Shown: piece after piece, positions 20,894-31,249 of the stretch
Numbering within the stretch: the stretch's first letter is position 1
Layout: each line of letters starts with the position of its first letter
From: Odontocerum albicorne
Lineage: Eukaryota > Arthropoda > Insecta > Trichoptera > Odontoceridae
Length of the DNA: 64,000 bases
Assembly: GCA_949825065.1 (NCBI GenBank)
Contig: OX463864.1
Coordinates: 16,753,327 to 16,817,326, forward strand
Reading direction: 5' to 3'
Translations under genes and position numbers: made by a program
Notes under the pieces: generated by a model
Told to the model about the DNA's origin: nothing
The model's input: only the letters and a program-made list of their open reading frames with translations
Database searches by the model: none

Positions 20894-21419
20894 CAATTGA
20901 ATGTTTTTATCAGTGTTGCGAAGTCGGCAAAAATATTTTGAATCTTTGATTCAGACTTCAATTATAATACATATACTCGTATTGCTTGCCAAATGTTATA
21001 CTTGATTACGTGGCGTAACTACGTAAATATAGGTTGTTCGGAAATAATATCTATGGATATTCCGCATTTATAGTACATGCTATTTGTACTAGATTATAAT
21101 GTATTATGTCTTGTTAATTATTTTCTTGTATTTGCATTCATTGTCTAAAACTTGGCAGTAGTCAAAAACATCTTTGCAATTTGGCTACAATATAAATTAA
21201 TATAAGGAAAATAAATATAAATATCATTTCGAAAAATTGTATCGATGTGCAAAATTAAAAAAAAACAAGTTTTTATTTTGTATTCATAAATATTATTAGA
21301 ATCGTTTAGTTCCCAAGATTGATAACTTCATTATTATTTTTTTATATTGTAAACCTTTTTATGAACTGATTTTTTTTATAAATACTTTGAATACGATTAA
21401 TCTTGATTTTTCATTACAC
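20894..21419. other. Unassigned AT-rich stretch
   Basis: No feature recognised; contains TATACTCGTATT at 20972. Confidence 0.45.
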
Positions 21420-21555
21420 ATTTTAAATTACGCCAATAGCCTGTACTATGCACATACCATAATTTAAATTGCGCTAATAACCTGTACTATGCACATACAA
21501 TACCATAATTTAAAGTACGCTAATAGCCTGTACTATGCACATACCATCATTTCAT
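21420..21555 (+). repeat. Tandem repeat, three about 50-bp units
   Basis: CCTGTACTATGCACATAC occurs three times (about 21440, 21481, 21528), each preceded by AATTTAAA.T.CGC.AATA. Confidence 0.8.
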
Positions 21556-21602
21556 GATGTAATTTATATAGCCAATAAGTTTTTTAAAATTTTAAAAAAT
21601 TG

Positions 21603-21693
21603 TAGTTGGAGTCGATTTTAGAATAGCGTCTCCTGACTCCGATTTCGACTCCAGTCTCCGACTCGTGACCTCGACTTCGACTCTAAATCCCAT
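21603..21693 (+). repeat. Degenerate GACTCC-type low-complexity repeat
   Basis: Runs of CTGACTCCGATTTCGACTCC and related hexamers, imperfect. Confidence 0.65.
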
Positions 21694-21835
21694 GTTTATA
21701 TCATCGTACGAAAATACTATTAATGCTATATTTTTTGCTTAAAAGAGTTTGAAGCAATTTTAATTAAGACACAGTAGACTCGATTATCCCATGTTGAACT
21801 TTGTGGGACTCATGTTAAGAATATTTATCAATTAA

Positions 21836-22175
21836 TTACTTGTTGTTCTACTAATTATGTTACATTGATCCTTGCTGCACGTGCTTCTGCCTCTTATTCA
21901 TAGACTGTCTTACGGCGGAATTACTTGTTGTTCTACTAATTATGTTACATTGATCCTTGCTGCACGTGCTTCTGCCTCTTATTCATAGACTGTCTTACGG
22001 CGGAATTACTTTTTGTTCTACTAATTATGTTACATTGATCCTTGCTGCACGTGCTTCTGTCTCTTATTCATAGACTGTCTTACGGCGGAATTACTTGTTG
22101 TTCTACTAATTATGTTACATTGATCCTTGCTGCACGTGCTTCTGCCTCTTATTCATAGACTGTCTTACGGCGGAA
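21836..22175 (+). repeat. Tandem array, 4 x 85 bp, inside family G
   Basis: Four units start at 21836, 21921, 22006 and 22091 and differ at only a few positions (TTACTTGTTG versus TTACTTTTTG). The unit is homologous to the coding segment at about 53000-53085 of the family G copy on the plus strand, so an internal part of that repeat was amplified. As 85 is not a multiple of 3, it destroys the frame. Confidence 0.9.
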
Positions 22176-22285
22176 TGATTCCGATTTATTACGAGAGCAA
22201 TGCTTAGGTCAGACTTGTGTCATGTTACATCGAAGTCTGTGTGTGGTCTATTGACCCAAAGGAAATATATTTAGCAGGGGATATA
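22176..22285 (+). pseudogene. Family G coding repeat, copy 1 (3' part)
   Basis: In frame it reads LLREQCLGQTCVMLHR, then diverges and stops. The same peptide pattern occurs at 23515-23760 (minus) and 52807-53202 (plus). The protein family is not recognised. Confidence 0.6.
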
Positions 22286-22449
22286 TTACATTCTTTAATT
22301 ATATATAACTTTTATAGTATCTCGAATGCTTCTAATTTCATTGTTTTATATAATAAATATTTGTAACGTTTAATTTTCCCATCTTTGCGATTATGATTTG
22401 TAATTATAATATGTTTTTTTTAATGTTATTAGATAATGCTTATTTTATT

Positions 22450-23106
22450 TTGTAATTTATTTTTTATCAAACACTGTTTATTCCACTTTTTTGTGACGGT
22501 ATAACCCTACCGGTTTCAAGGCTTTCACCTCATCTTCAGGGGAGCACAAACAAGACTAAATGCTGTTCGAACTGGTACCAATATACACGCTTCAACGGTT
22601 GTGGGGTGAGGGAGGCATGGGACGATTTCGGCCAAGAGCGGAGAGATTTTTGGGATATAACTGTTCAACAGATGTTCGGATCGATGTACTGACTTAGAAA
22701 ATTCTAGGGCCTCTAATCTGTCCAATTTATTTCCGTTACTACTGATATGTAAGAATTTGGCATCATCGATAGAAAATGTATGGTTTTCACGGTGACAATG
22801 ATTAGCCATTTCAGAATAAATTAGAGGATTTGTTAAGGCGGATTTGTGTTCACGAAATCTCTTTTCAAAAGATCTTCCTGTCTTTCCTATATAGAAATTA
22901 TCACAGTCAGCACATAAAAGTTCATACACACCACTGTTGCTAAGTATTCCATTTTTGCCTTTTCCATTAAATAAGAGTTTCCGGAGATTAAAATTAGTGT
23001 AAAAAGCTGGCTTTATGTGACTTGGAATATTTTTGGTTATTTCGTATATGTTTTTTATAAATAGGACTTTGCTCCATTTATAGGTATGCTTATAGGTGTC
23101 GTTAAA
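22450..23106 (-). mobile_element. Penelope-like element, C-terminal endonuclease end, copy 1
   Basis: The minus strand is open from 23106 to the stop at 22525 (about 194 codons), longer than the Met-initiated 134. It reads KNIPSHIKPAFYTNFNLRKL, then GVYELLCADCDNFYIGKTGR and SFEKRFREHKSAL, and later MANHCHRENHTF. This is a GIY-YIG endonuclease domain (GVY...YIG, then the Arg helix) with a CxxC...H-C-H cysteine/histidine set, as known for animal Penelope-like retroelements. The reverse transcriptase is missing, so the copy is 5'-truncated. The stop overlaps a structured 3' end (hairpin CGGTA-GGGTTA-TACCG at about 22503-22518) followed by GTGGAATAAACAGTGTTTG. TTATTTTATT on both sides may be the target duplication. 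Confidence 0.9.
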
Positions 23107-23182
23107 TTATTTTATTGTATTCTAGTGCCTATGTGTCATTCTAATGTATGTACTTTCACACGCACAGTTAATTTCATGTGTA

Positions 23183-23515
23183 GAGGTGCATTGCCGCGCG
23201 GTAGTGTGCTGAATTTCCGTGGGGAAGGTCGTCGGTTCGAATCCCTCACTTTGCTACTCCCATCGAATGACACAGGCCTAGTATTCGGGGGTTTAAGGAT
23301 ACCTATGCCTTAGGTCATATCTATTCTTTCAAGAAGAGAAACATGCCGGTATGCTCTGATCATCTCACTTCGATGTGCCATCGGCTCCAGTACAGCAGTG
23401 GGGCCGGAGAGTTTGCTGGTGTGCAACGACTCATTCACTTAAAAAAAAAACTCCACGGCACAGCTTCGCTTTCCAACTGAATTGACTTTGGAATGGTGAG
23501 GGGATCCTCGACTAC
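23183..23515 (+). mobile_element. SINE-1 copy, nearly full length
   Basis: The head has TTGCCGCGCGGTAGTG and the B box GGTTCGAATCCC. The body contains GATACCTATGCC, CATGCCGGTATGCTC and GGGGCCGGAGAGTTTGC. The 3' end is CTCCACGGCACAGCTTCGCT then GGGGATCCTCGACTAC. Compared with the intact copy at 40971 it lacks only the last bases. Confidence 0.85.
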
Positions 23516-23790
23516 TATTTCATGTACACCTCACTTGTAAATAACCGAAGAATGCAAAATGTTACATTTCTCAAACATTTTGCCTTTGGGTCAGTAGACC
23601 ATACACACTTCCGATGTGTCATAACACCAGTCTGACATAAGAACTGCTCTCGTAACAAACCGTTTTCATTGCGTCTGAAGAGAGCTTTGTGATACGATAT
23701 AAAAACAAAACATGCGTGTCGCGAATTCATGGAATACCAGAGTTTTTCATAGGTATTAAATAGTCTAATTTAGTTTAGACTTTTTTCCAA
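23515..23790 (-). pseudogene. Family G coding repeat, copy 2
   Basis: Minus translation upstream of and through 23730-23515 reads YEKLWYSMNSRHACF, then KALFRRNENGLLREQFLCQT and GVMTHRKCVWSTDP. It aligns with the copy at 52807-53202 (KLLSYS...PRYTCF, AVFRQNNPNSLREQCLGQT). The protein is unrecognised. Confidence 0.6.
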
Positions 23791-24204
23791 AATTTTTTGA
23801 ATAGAGGATCTACCCAGAGATTATTTTTTCTGTAATATCTTATGCTGCAGCTGTCCATTACATAACTGATAAGTAACCCGAACTATTGTGTTCAGGTGAT
23901 AGGGTACCGAGCTAGTCACGCCCTGGGCTATAAACCCGCGTTCTAAAACCAGTGACTGATATTGGTGTTAACTCGAGAACCTTTCTATTATCAGTGTGTG
24001 CAGTACCACGCCTATTTTATGTAGTTACCTTATTTCACAACATTGACGGAACAACGTAAATAATTGACTCGAGTTTAGTACTACTATATATTGTAACTTG
24101 ACTATTTAATGAAGAAAATACAAATAATACTCCTATCAAATTAACATTTCAAATTATTTTATTTCTATATTTGGATTTAACCGCTCCTCTTTTTTTACGT
24201 TGTC
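23791..24204. other. Unassigned stretch
   Basis: A patch at 23880-24010 is less AT-rich but carries no recognisable feature. Confidence 0.4.
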
Positions 24205-24460
24205 TTTTATTGTTCATGCAGTCAGACTCTGGAACCAGTTACGAATCAATATTAGGCTCGCTTCGTTATTGGAATATTTTAAAAAGCTAATGAAAAACTA
24301 TTTAAAGTCAGTAATATAACGTATTTCATTCCATGGTTTTTCCTCTCCATCATCCCTTCATTTTCCGTTGATTAATTATATACCACTTTATTTTTATTTT
24401 GTACTATATATGTTCATAAATTTCATAAATATGAATAGGCATTTGATTATTTTTTGCGAC
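24205..24460 (+). mobile_element. LINE-H 3' end fragment
   Basis: Translation reads TVHAV.LWNQLRINIRLASL from GTTCATGCAGTCAGACTCTG, then FKKLMKNYLKSVI-stop. It matches the minus copy at 49350-49500. LWNQLxxxIR...FKxxLK is the usual end of jockey/CR1-like polyproteins. Confidence 0.75.
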
Positions 24461-24484
24461 CATGTAATTACCTTTATTAACTTT

Positions 24485-24552
24485 TGTCTGGTTAGTTGGT
24501 AGAGATTGCCACTTGGCAATAAACTCAGATTGTCAGATTGGCTATACAATGA
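24485..24552 (+). mobile_element. SINE-2 tail fragment
   Basis: TTGGTAGAGATTGCCACTTG, GCAATAAACTCAG and CTATACAATG. Confidence 0.55.
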
Positions 24553-24629
24553 ATGTTGAATAAATTCAAAAATATATATTTTCTTCTTAAAAAAATCTTG
24601 GATATTAGAAAGATATTAAAAAATATCTG

Positions 24630-25060
24630 ATGAATAAATTCTGTATACGAGTGTATGCGTGGACCAGACGAATAAACGGAGTGACAATGTTATTGTATGA
24701 CAGAAAACAGATGAATGTGAACTTAAGGCTGATGTGTTGAGTAAGATGAAGAAGAGCACTCTGAGATAGTTTGGGAATGAACGAAGAAAAACTAACAAAA
24801 CAAATATATTGTAATTTGTTTTATCAAACACTGTTTATTCCACTTTTTGTAACGGTATAATCCTACCGGTTTTAAGGCTTTCACTTCATCATCAGGGAGC
24901 ACAAACAAGACATAAATAATAAAACAAAAATACATTATAAATGTAACTGGAAGGCGTGGTAGAGGAAAACTAATGAAAGTATGGTTGCCTCAAGTGTATG
25001 ATATTTTGAAACCATGAAATGTAACAGAAACATTGTATAAGTTGTTTGAGGTGTATGGAT
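24630..25060 (+). mobile_element. LINE-C fragment interrupted by a Penelope tail
   Basis: The left half (24640-24811) has GATGAATGTGAACTTAAGGC, GTTGAGTAAGATGAAGAAGA and AACAAAACAAATAT. The right half (24947-25060) resumes at AACTGGAAGGCGTGGTAGAG and continues to the VYDIL codons. The reading direction is continuous across the insertion. Confidence 0.8.
24812..24946 (-). mobile_element. Penelope-like 3' tail inserted in LINE-C
   Basis: The plus strand reads TAATTTGTTTTATCAAACAC, CTACCGG and GGGAGCACAAACAAGAC, the reverse complement of the Penelope-like 3' end. The near-duplicate AAATATATT/AAATACATT on either side may be the remains of a target duplication. Confidence 0.75.
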
Positions 25061-25186
25061 GGGGATTCAGAAACGATTGAGAAACGTACACATTTTCTGA
25101 CAAAAACTGATAAGGCTTATCGTCTTTGCGCAAATACAACATTTGTGCGGTCACGTAGGTATCAACAAGATCATACATATTTTTTG

Positions 25187-25255
25187 CCGGGGGTTGTGAA
25201 GTTTAAGTAATTTTTTATCTTTTGGGGGTCGCTAGGCTGAAACAGTTGAGAATTA
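25187..25255. mobile_element. Possible hAT-like end
   Basis: GGGTCGCTAGGCTG-AAACAGTTGAGAA resembles the CGACC...GGTTGAGAAA ends of hAT MITEs. The partner end was not located. Confidence 0.3.
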
Positions 25256-26198
25256 ATTGTCAATATACTCGTATTTCACTTGATATTTACTTTCCATTCA
25301 TTATCCTTGAATTTTCATTTATGAATTTATGTCTTGATCTATTTTTGTTACACCAATGTTTAATACAAGAAACCCCATATTTTTTATTCATAGATCTAAA
25401 ATAAAGACACTAATATTTTTTTCCTTTCTTTCCAGATGTTCGTGCAACACTACGCCTATCGACAATAAGAAGAGCGAGCGCTTTACCAACATTTTTTATT
25501 TTGCCTGTGATTTTATTAATAATTCAAACTTAGATATTTTTTAAAAATAATAATTAATTTTATAATATTACAACCTACACCATAGTTTAAATAATACTAC
25601 TTCATCGAACTTTTTAATATTAAAAAAAAACTGTACTTAAATTTTTTTGAACCTTTTGTGATAAAATTCTATAAATGACAATTTCTTTTCAGTTAAGATA
25701 AAATATTTGAAAAAATAAAAATCCTTCCCGTTAAAATAAAAAAAAACATTTCTTGAGAACGATTTAAACCATTTTATTTTGTACTTTCGTTTGACAGCCG
25801 AAAAGCTTGGAAATAATCAGCCCCTTTTATTAGAAAGACCTTTTGTAGCGTATCCTGTAAGTGAAATATCCTTTCAAACGTCACTTTCACAGCCTCCCAA
25901 TTACTACTTTCTTTACGAAGTGGATTGTCATTATGATTTGTAACACGTTACAGAAATAATCAAACAATTTTGTGTGTTTCGTGTTAAGTAAATTCCTTCA
26001 CCTCCAAAACAAATATCTCCTTCGTCTCTAAGAACTTTTCCCGGTTCGTCAATATTTGTTCAAAGAGCGGCAGTTTCTTTTTTTAGGTTGTTGTTTACCT
26101 TTTGTTTAACTGTTTATGAATTAACATCTGTCCGATGGTCTGTTGCGTTATCAAGTGTTGAAATATTTATTTTGTTTACATAATGTTCTGATACTGTT
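25256..26198. other. AT-rich stretch upstream of the candidate gene
   Basis: CTTTCTTTCCAG followed by ATGTTCGTGCAAC at 25424-25447 resembles an intron-exon junction, so an untranslated upstream exon is possible. Otherwise nothing is recognised, and the absence of repeats over 900 bp is unusual here. Confidence 0.35.
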
Positions 26199-26822
26199 AT
26201 GTCGATGGAAGTTGAGGCTAATACTTCGGGGCTTTTGGCTTCGGGAGAAATGAATAGAAAACACGCATCCAGTTGGCGAAGAAGATACTGCAATAAAATA
26301 CAGAAAACCGACCCGTCAGACATGACGAAACAGGAAGTCAAGACGTTTCAACACTTCGGTGAAACGTATACAGATGCTGTTGGGTTCGGTTATGTTTGTC
26401 CTATCGCATGTGGTAAACTAAACCATCGATCAAAGGACGAAGCTTGCTTTAATCAAGCTGAATTAGAAGCAAACCGTTGTGTAAAAGAACTTAACGACGA
26501 GGACAATTTAAAATATCATGACAGTCGAAGAGATCAAGAAATTAGTGGTTCAATCCAAAGGTTGTATATATTCGTGGTCTGTTTCCTCTCAGCTCTATTT
26601 CGAATTGTATTCAATTCTGAATTTCTTCAGCCGATGGCTTCGTGGTTTTGTGACTTTGCCCAGCGTATCTGCTGCTACAACTGTTCTTTGAAAGGGATTT
26701 CTTCTGTTGCTGATTCCACTTTTTCTAACCTTCGTCGCGTTGATAGTGTTAAAAGTGTTGTTAGTTCAGTGAATCGTGACATATTTGCAGTGTCCGCGGA
26801 GTGCCGATCTTCTAGGAGGGCA
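26199..26822 (+). other. In-frame extension or 5' UTR upstream of the signal-peptide exon
   Basis: The frame of the downstream exon is open for a further 208 codons, from an ATG at 26199 with a weak start context. The first 120 residues are polar and Cys-containing (GYVCPIACGKLNHRSKDEAC); a hydrophobic run follows (LYIFVVCFLSALFRIVF). An open frame this long is not expected by chance in AT-rich DNA. However, a protein starting here would bury the signal peptide at residue 209, so untranslated leader is at least as likely. No family is recognised. Confidence 0.4.
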
Positions 26823-26985
26823 ATGCGTCGCCCTTCCTTATGGCTACTTCTTGTATTGGTGTGTTGTGTGATGCCGTGCTCTTCCGTGGCCAATCCAATG
26901 AGTGACACTCTGCAGAAGGCGTTCGCCAAGAGTCGAGGACCCAGCCCGGGAGCGAAGAAACTACTGAATATTCCTGAAGATGGAG
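26823..26985 (+). CDS. First coding exon of a secreted or membrane protein, identity unknown
   Basis: From the ATG at 26823 (G at -3, a good start context) the frame encodes a classic signal peptide: MRRPS, a hydrophobic core WLLLVLVCCVM, and a cleavage-like PCSSVA. It is followed by about 30 mature residues (NPMSDTLQKAFAKSRG, then GAKKLLNIPEDG). The exon ends at GGAG|GTAAGT, a strong splice donor, leaving one base of a split Gly codon. Reading on past the donor gives AT-rich intron-like sequence with a SINE. The local G+C is higher than in the flanks, as expected for an exon. The remaining exons are not seen in the window on this strand. I do not recognise the protein; a secreted or type I membrane protein is inferred from the signal peptide only. 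Confidence 0.65.
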
Positions 26986-27149
26986 GTAAGTTTTCCTTCT
27001 TTAACTTGTTCCATACATTATCTCATAAACTGAATAAATTGAGAATTTTGGTTGGAAGAAATTGCTTTGAATATACATGCATACATATCACACTTGTGTC
27101 CCTATAGGGGTTAGCGTCCCAGTTGGAACGATACACAAATGGTTGTGTG
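26986..27149 (+). other. Start of the intron after the signal-peptide exon
   Basis: It begins GTAAGT at 26986. No acceptor with a convincing downstream coding exon could be chosen, so the intron length is unknown. Confidence 0.5.
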
Positions 27150-27305
27150 TTGTATTGTATAACATTTTTGTTGTATACAGAACAACCTGGTGGATTTATT
27201 AACACTTAAAATACTTCTAGCCAATCAGAACATTTTATCAAACCGACAAAACCAGATTGAAACTTTTTTTATTTTTAAATCTGGGTATCAACAAGAAAAA
27301 CAGGG
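27150..27305 (-). mobile_element. SINE-2 copy, head truncated
   Basis: TTGTATTGTATAACATTTTT, GTATACAGAACAACCTGG, AACCAGATTGAAACTTTTTT and AATCTGGGTATCAAC are in order. The A-box head is missing. It lies in the presumed intron. Confidence 0.7.
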
Positions 27306-27514
27306 TGCTGAACTAGATATTAAAATGAGTCGTTTTAGATCATCGTTTGAACTGAATTAAAATTTAATGATCCATTTCCTAATCTAATTGATTAATTATA
27401 AAATAATTTGATTCTCAGTAATAGAAAATATTCATTATTGATTCCCTCTTCTGAGAGTTTCACAATCAATAATTATGTGACTATTTATAAAACGTTAAGT
27501 CTAATTATCTCAAT

Positions 27515-27966
27515 CAGTGATTCCCAAACTTACAATACGCTGTGCCTCTGTGTGGACATTGATTGTGCCAGATATCCAAAGGGTGACAAGAAAAAGTGTG
27601 AAGGGAAGATGGTCGGTATTATAAGCACAAAAATACAGAAAAAATAAAGAAAAACCAAGTTGACCAGTAAACTTCGGTTATATGTACCTCTATAACAAGG
27701 CTAACGGTGCAGATAAAGATCAAATATAGTATATGTAGAATGGCATTCCTTTACAATATCTTATATCTTCGGATTTTGAGGTTATTTTCGATGCCCTAAT
27801 CTGGAACAGCAGTTTTGAGAGAATCGCCATTTACACACGGGTTTATTGTATAGGACGTATATTTAGAAATTGTTTTTTACGGCAATATATTGTAGAAATT
27901 AATATTACATACCAAATTATGTATTTTTACGACCCTTCAGCGATTGCACAGCTTGGGAAACACGAT
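27515..27966. mobile_element. Probable hAT-like MITE
   Basis: The left end is CAGTGATTCCCAAACTTACA, and the right end GCACAGCTTGGGAAACACG gives an inverted partner (GTGTTTCCCAAGCTGTGC). The interior near both ends repeats CAAT.CGCTG. A clean 8-bp duplication was not seen. The 79-codon frame inside is not recognised. Confidence 0.5.
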
Positions 27967-28256
<290 letters not shown>

Positions 28257-28503
28257 CTGTTTTGACGTTTTTTTTAATTAAGTCGAGTTCCTTTTTTTGT
28301 ATACGAAAAAATGGAACTATGTAGATTGAATTTTAACTTTTGAAAAATAAATTGAATCAATTAAGAAGTCGGTTTCTTGAAAAAAGTCTTACATAACAGT
28401 GAATTGATTCACAGAAAAGCATATTACTCGTATATTATTTTTATAATGAAGTTCTTTCTGTATTATCTCGTTATAATTTCTCTTATTTGTATAATGTATG
28501 ATA

Positions 28504-28735
28504 GACCTCCGTAGATGATCTTCTTAGTCAAGTTGATAAGGTGACTTGCTTCGAACCCAGGGGTTGCGGGCTCTATTTCCGTTGACGTCTAGATTTTTTT
28601 TAAAAAGGGGTCAGTCCTATTTTTCACTAAATGCTTGTTTTTCTTCTTCCTGTTTGATTTCAAGAGATTGCCACTTGGCAATAAACCCACCAAGTTGTGA
28701 TGTATACAACAAAAGTGCACTACAATTAAAACACG
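28504..28735 (+). mobile_element. SINE-2 copy
   Basis: GACCTCCGTAG opens it, the head is diverged, then GGGGTTGCGGGCTCTATTTC (B box), AGAGATTGCCACTTGGCA and GATGTATACAACAAAAGTG. Confidence 0.75.
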
Positions 28736-28854
28736 CAATGGATCGTAATTCGTATTTCATGAACTGAATTAACACATTCGTGTTTGTTTTGTTTATTTTG
28801 ACAAAACAAATCTTCTCCTTTTTTTAAATACTTAATTACTTTACATGCCACTTT
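28736..28854. other. Spacer between two inverted SINE-2 copies
   Basis: AT-rich spacer that would be the loop of a hairpin formed by the flanking SINEs. Confidence 0.5.
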
Positions 28855-29023
28855 CCTTGTATACAGTAACCCCTGGCGGGCTTATTGTCATGTGCCAATC
28901 TCTTCCATCCAATCAAAAAGGTATTTAAACAAGCGTTTAATGAAAATCAGACCGAAACCGTTTAAAAAAAAGACTGAATTTGCAAGATACTCGTAGATGT
29001 TTTACCAGCTAGGTCACAAAGTT
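28855..29023 (-). mobile_element. SINE-2 copy, inverted relative to the preceding one
   Basis: CTTGTATACAGTAAC, GGCGGGCTTATTG, GCCAATCTCTTCC, GAAAATCAGACCG and GTTTTACCAGCTAGGTCAC (A box). Confidence 0.75.
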
Positions 29024-29659
29024 TGAATCAATTTGTGATATTAAAAGTGAACGCTTTCTACTTTTGTATAAGGGTACGTTTTCTGCAATAGGGAAACGAG
29101 AAAGTGAAACAAAAAAATTGCAAACTTCAAATCACTTTTTAATGACGGATAAAAATGGAACGTAAAGTAAAAATAAAACAACAGGGAATGGAACCAAATA
29201 GTTGTATCAAAAGGAAAATAAATATTAAAGTTGTTTTGAATGACTTCAGAAGTATTTATTACAAAGAGCTTAAAATTTGTTTGAAAAATGTACCAAGTCT
29301 CCGAGGAATATGAAATATTGGCTTTGAAAAGTTTCCGCTTAAAAAATATGACAATTTAGGTAATCAAACCGTTCTCTTTTGTAAAAGTAGATGCCCAAGT
29401 CCATTAGGAAATTATTTTTTTCTTGACGCTGTTGGTATTTTTCCCTTCTGCTTTGTTTGGCACAACCACGAAGAAGTATTGTATTTTAAAAATATTTTAC
29501 TAACATATATTTACGTCATTTTATCGATATACCCGACTCTCGCCTCGTCCACATCATCATTCCTCATTTAAAATTTATTTTATATCTTTCCACTTTTTCT
29601 TCGATCCACATCTTCGCTCTAACTTTCTGACATACTTGTGTATATTTGTTTCTTATCAG
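29024..29659. other. Unassigned AT-rich stretch
   Basis: No coding frame or repeat landmark recognised. Confidence 0.45.
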
Positions 29660-29985
29660 TCAACAGTCTTTTGATATCAAATTTGATGTATGGGAGGGAA
29701 ACTAGAAGTAGAAGTAGAAAAATATTGATAAGAGCCGAATAAATGCTATAGAAGTGCGTGCATTGAGAATAATCCATAGGGTGATGATTAATGAAAGCGT
29801 GAGAGATGAACACAAAGGAAAATATGGTTGGATCGATTGAATGGTATTTTGATAGAAGAAAATCGTGGGAGTTGTATTAGATGGTGTACGGATGTAAAAT
29901 AGACGAAGGATGTTTGTTGAGATAGGAACATCTGGCACTCTGACTATTCCGACAGGGAAATGGCGTGATTCATGTATATTTGTTT
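29660..29985 (+). mobile_element. LINE-C fragment
   Basis: TTTGATGTATGGGAGGGAAA, AGAGCCGAATAAATGCTATA, GAAGTGCGTGCATTGAGAAT, a deletion, then AAAATATGGTTGGATCG and CAGGGAAATGGCGTGATTCA. Confidence 0.75.
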
Positions 29986-30170
29986 CGTAAGTCTTTCGTG
30001 ACTCATTCTCTCAATTATGCCAAATCGTTTCAGGATTCCTTTCGTAATTCTACTTAAAACATCCATCTCTTAGGAATAGTTATCCTTTATTGCAATACCA
30101 GATATTCTAGGCGTTGTATACATTTCTGCAGCATTTATTAATACTATTTTAATGATGGAAATCCCTTTCG
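29986..30170 (-). mobile_element. LINE-C-related fragment, inverted
   Basis: Minus translation gives INAAEMYTTPRISGIAIKDN, then EMDVLSRITKGILKRFGIIE and RMSHERLTKQ. It is a diverged relative of the LINE-C RWFGHVERMNEERLTKQ region, and abuts the plus LINE-C copy tail to tail. Confidence 0.7.
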
Positions 30171-31249
30171 ATTGAGAATAATTCTCAACCATACCACATG
30201 TATGGTTAACCCATCTGCGTGTATTGGTACCACCCAAATTTCCAAACAAATATACCAAGTCCGTTCTAAAAAGACCAGATGAAGGAGTAAGGTGTCCGAA
30301 AATCGGACCGACTCTCCGAGCAAATCATCAACTAGAGAGTGGTTTGTTGTGTGCAAATTGTTGCATTTTAGCAACCTTGTCTTAGTAGATCAAACTTGAA
30401 GGTTTTCAAACATTCGGCTCATTTGATCGTTGAAATAAAATAAAATACAAAATGGGAATAAAATAAATCTTTCATACAAATAGGAACAAGGTGTCGGTAC
30501 AAAATTTTAATGAATATGAATTTAATAATTGTTGGTTGTTTTACCACAATCTTTAAAATTTTATTTTTAACGTAGCAGTTGTGTACTGAACACTTTTTCA
30601 TAAAATAAAAGTTAGTTCGAAGTATTTGTATAATTTGCTTACGTCAAAATGTGGGCTTATAGTTTGGAAAGCACTGGTAAATGTTATGGTTGGGGTATAT
30701 ATTAAAGAATGAGACCATTTAGAAGAAACGTGAATAGAATGAAGAAATAATAGAGAAAACTTTGGAAAACTACGGAATATATGAGGAACATGACATGAGT
30801 AGCTAAACTCGAAAGAAAGGAACGAAAGTTGAAGTCTGATTTGAAGATTTCTTGTCAACACAAGAAGGATTCATCAATTCTAGTAATTTCCATTTCTAAG
30901 ATGGAGTAAATAGACTATTTATCTAACTGTTTTCATGTTATTATAACCGCAGTATATCCAGAGAAGGAATGCTGGCTGCTCATCATAAGGTCTTGGTTCC
31001 TGCCTTGAAATATCCAGGCGAAGCTTATTCGTGTTGAAAGAGCGTCTAAAGCAAGATGTATGAAACAATATATGCGAAGAGTGAGGAGCTTTTGGAGAAC
31101 TATGTAGATCATAGGTATGTGAGTGAATGATTGATGTGTGATGCTTATGTAGAGCGTGTGATGATGAGTGGTTGGGTAAAATTTTGTATGTGTTAGATAA
31201 TTATGCTACTGGAGTTATGTACGTGATTACTTAGGATTTGAGTATTTTT
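30171..31249. other. Unassigned 1.1-kb stretch
   Basis: The minus frame 30144-30374 (TWYICLEIWVVPIHADGLTI) runs into the LINE-C-related fragment and may be its upstream part. 30950-31160 is not recognised. Confidence 0.35.

Noticed and set aside
26114..26341. Minus-strand 75-codon frame opposite the candidate gene
   Set aside because: Shadow of the longer plus-strand open frame.
26766..26800. Arthropod initiator TCAGT at 26766 as the transcription start of the signal-peptide gene
   Set aside because: No matching downstream promoter element or TATA box at the right spacing; a 5-base match is too weak.
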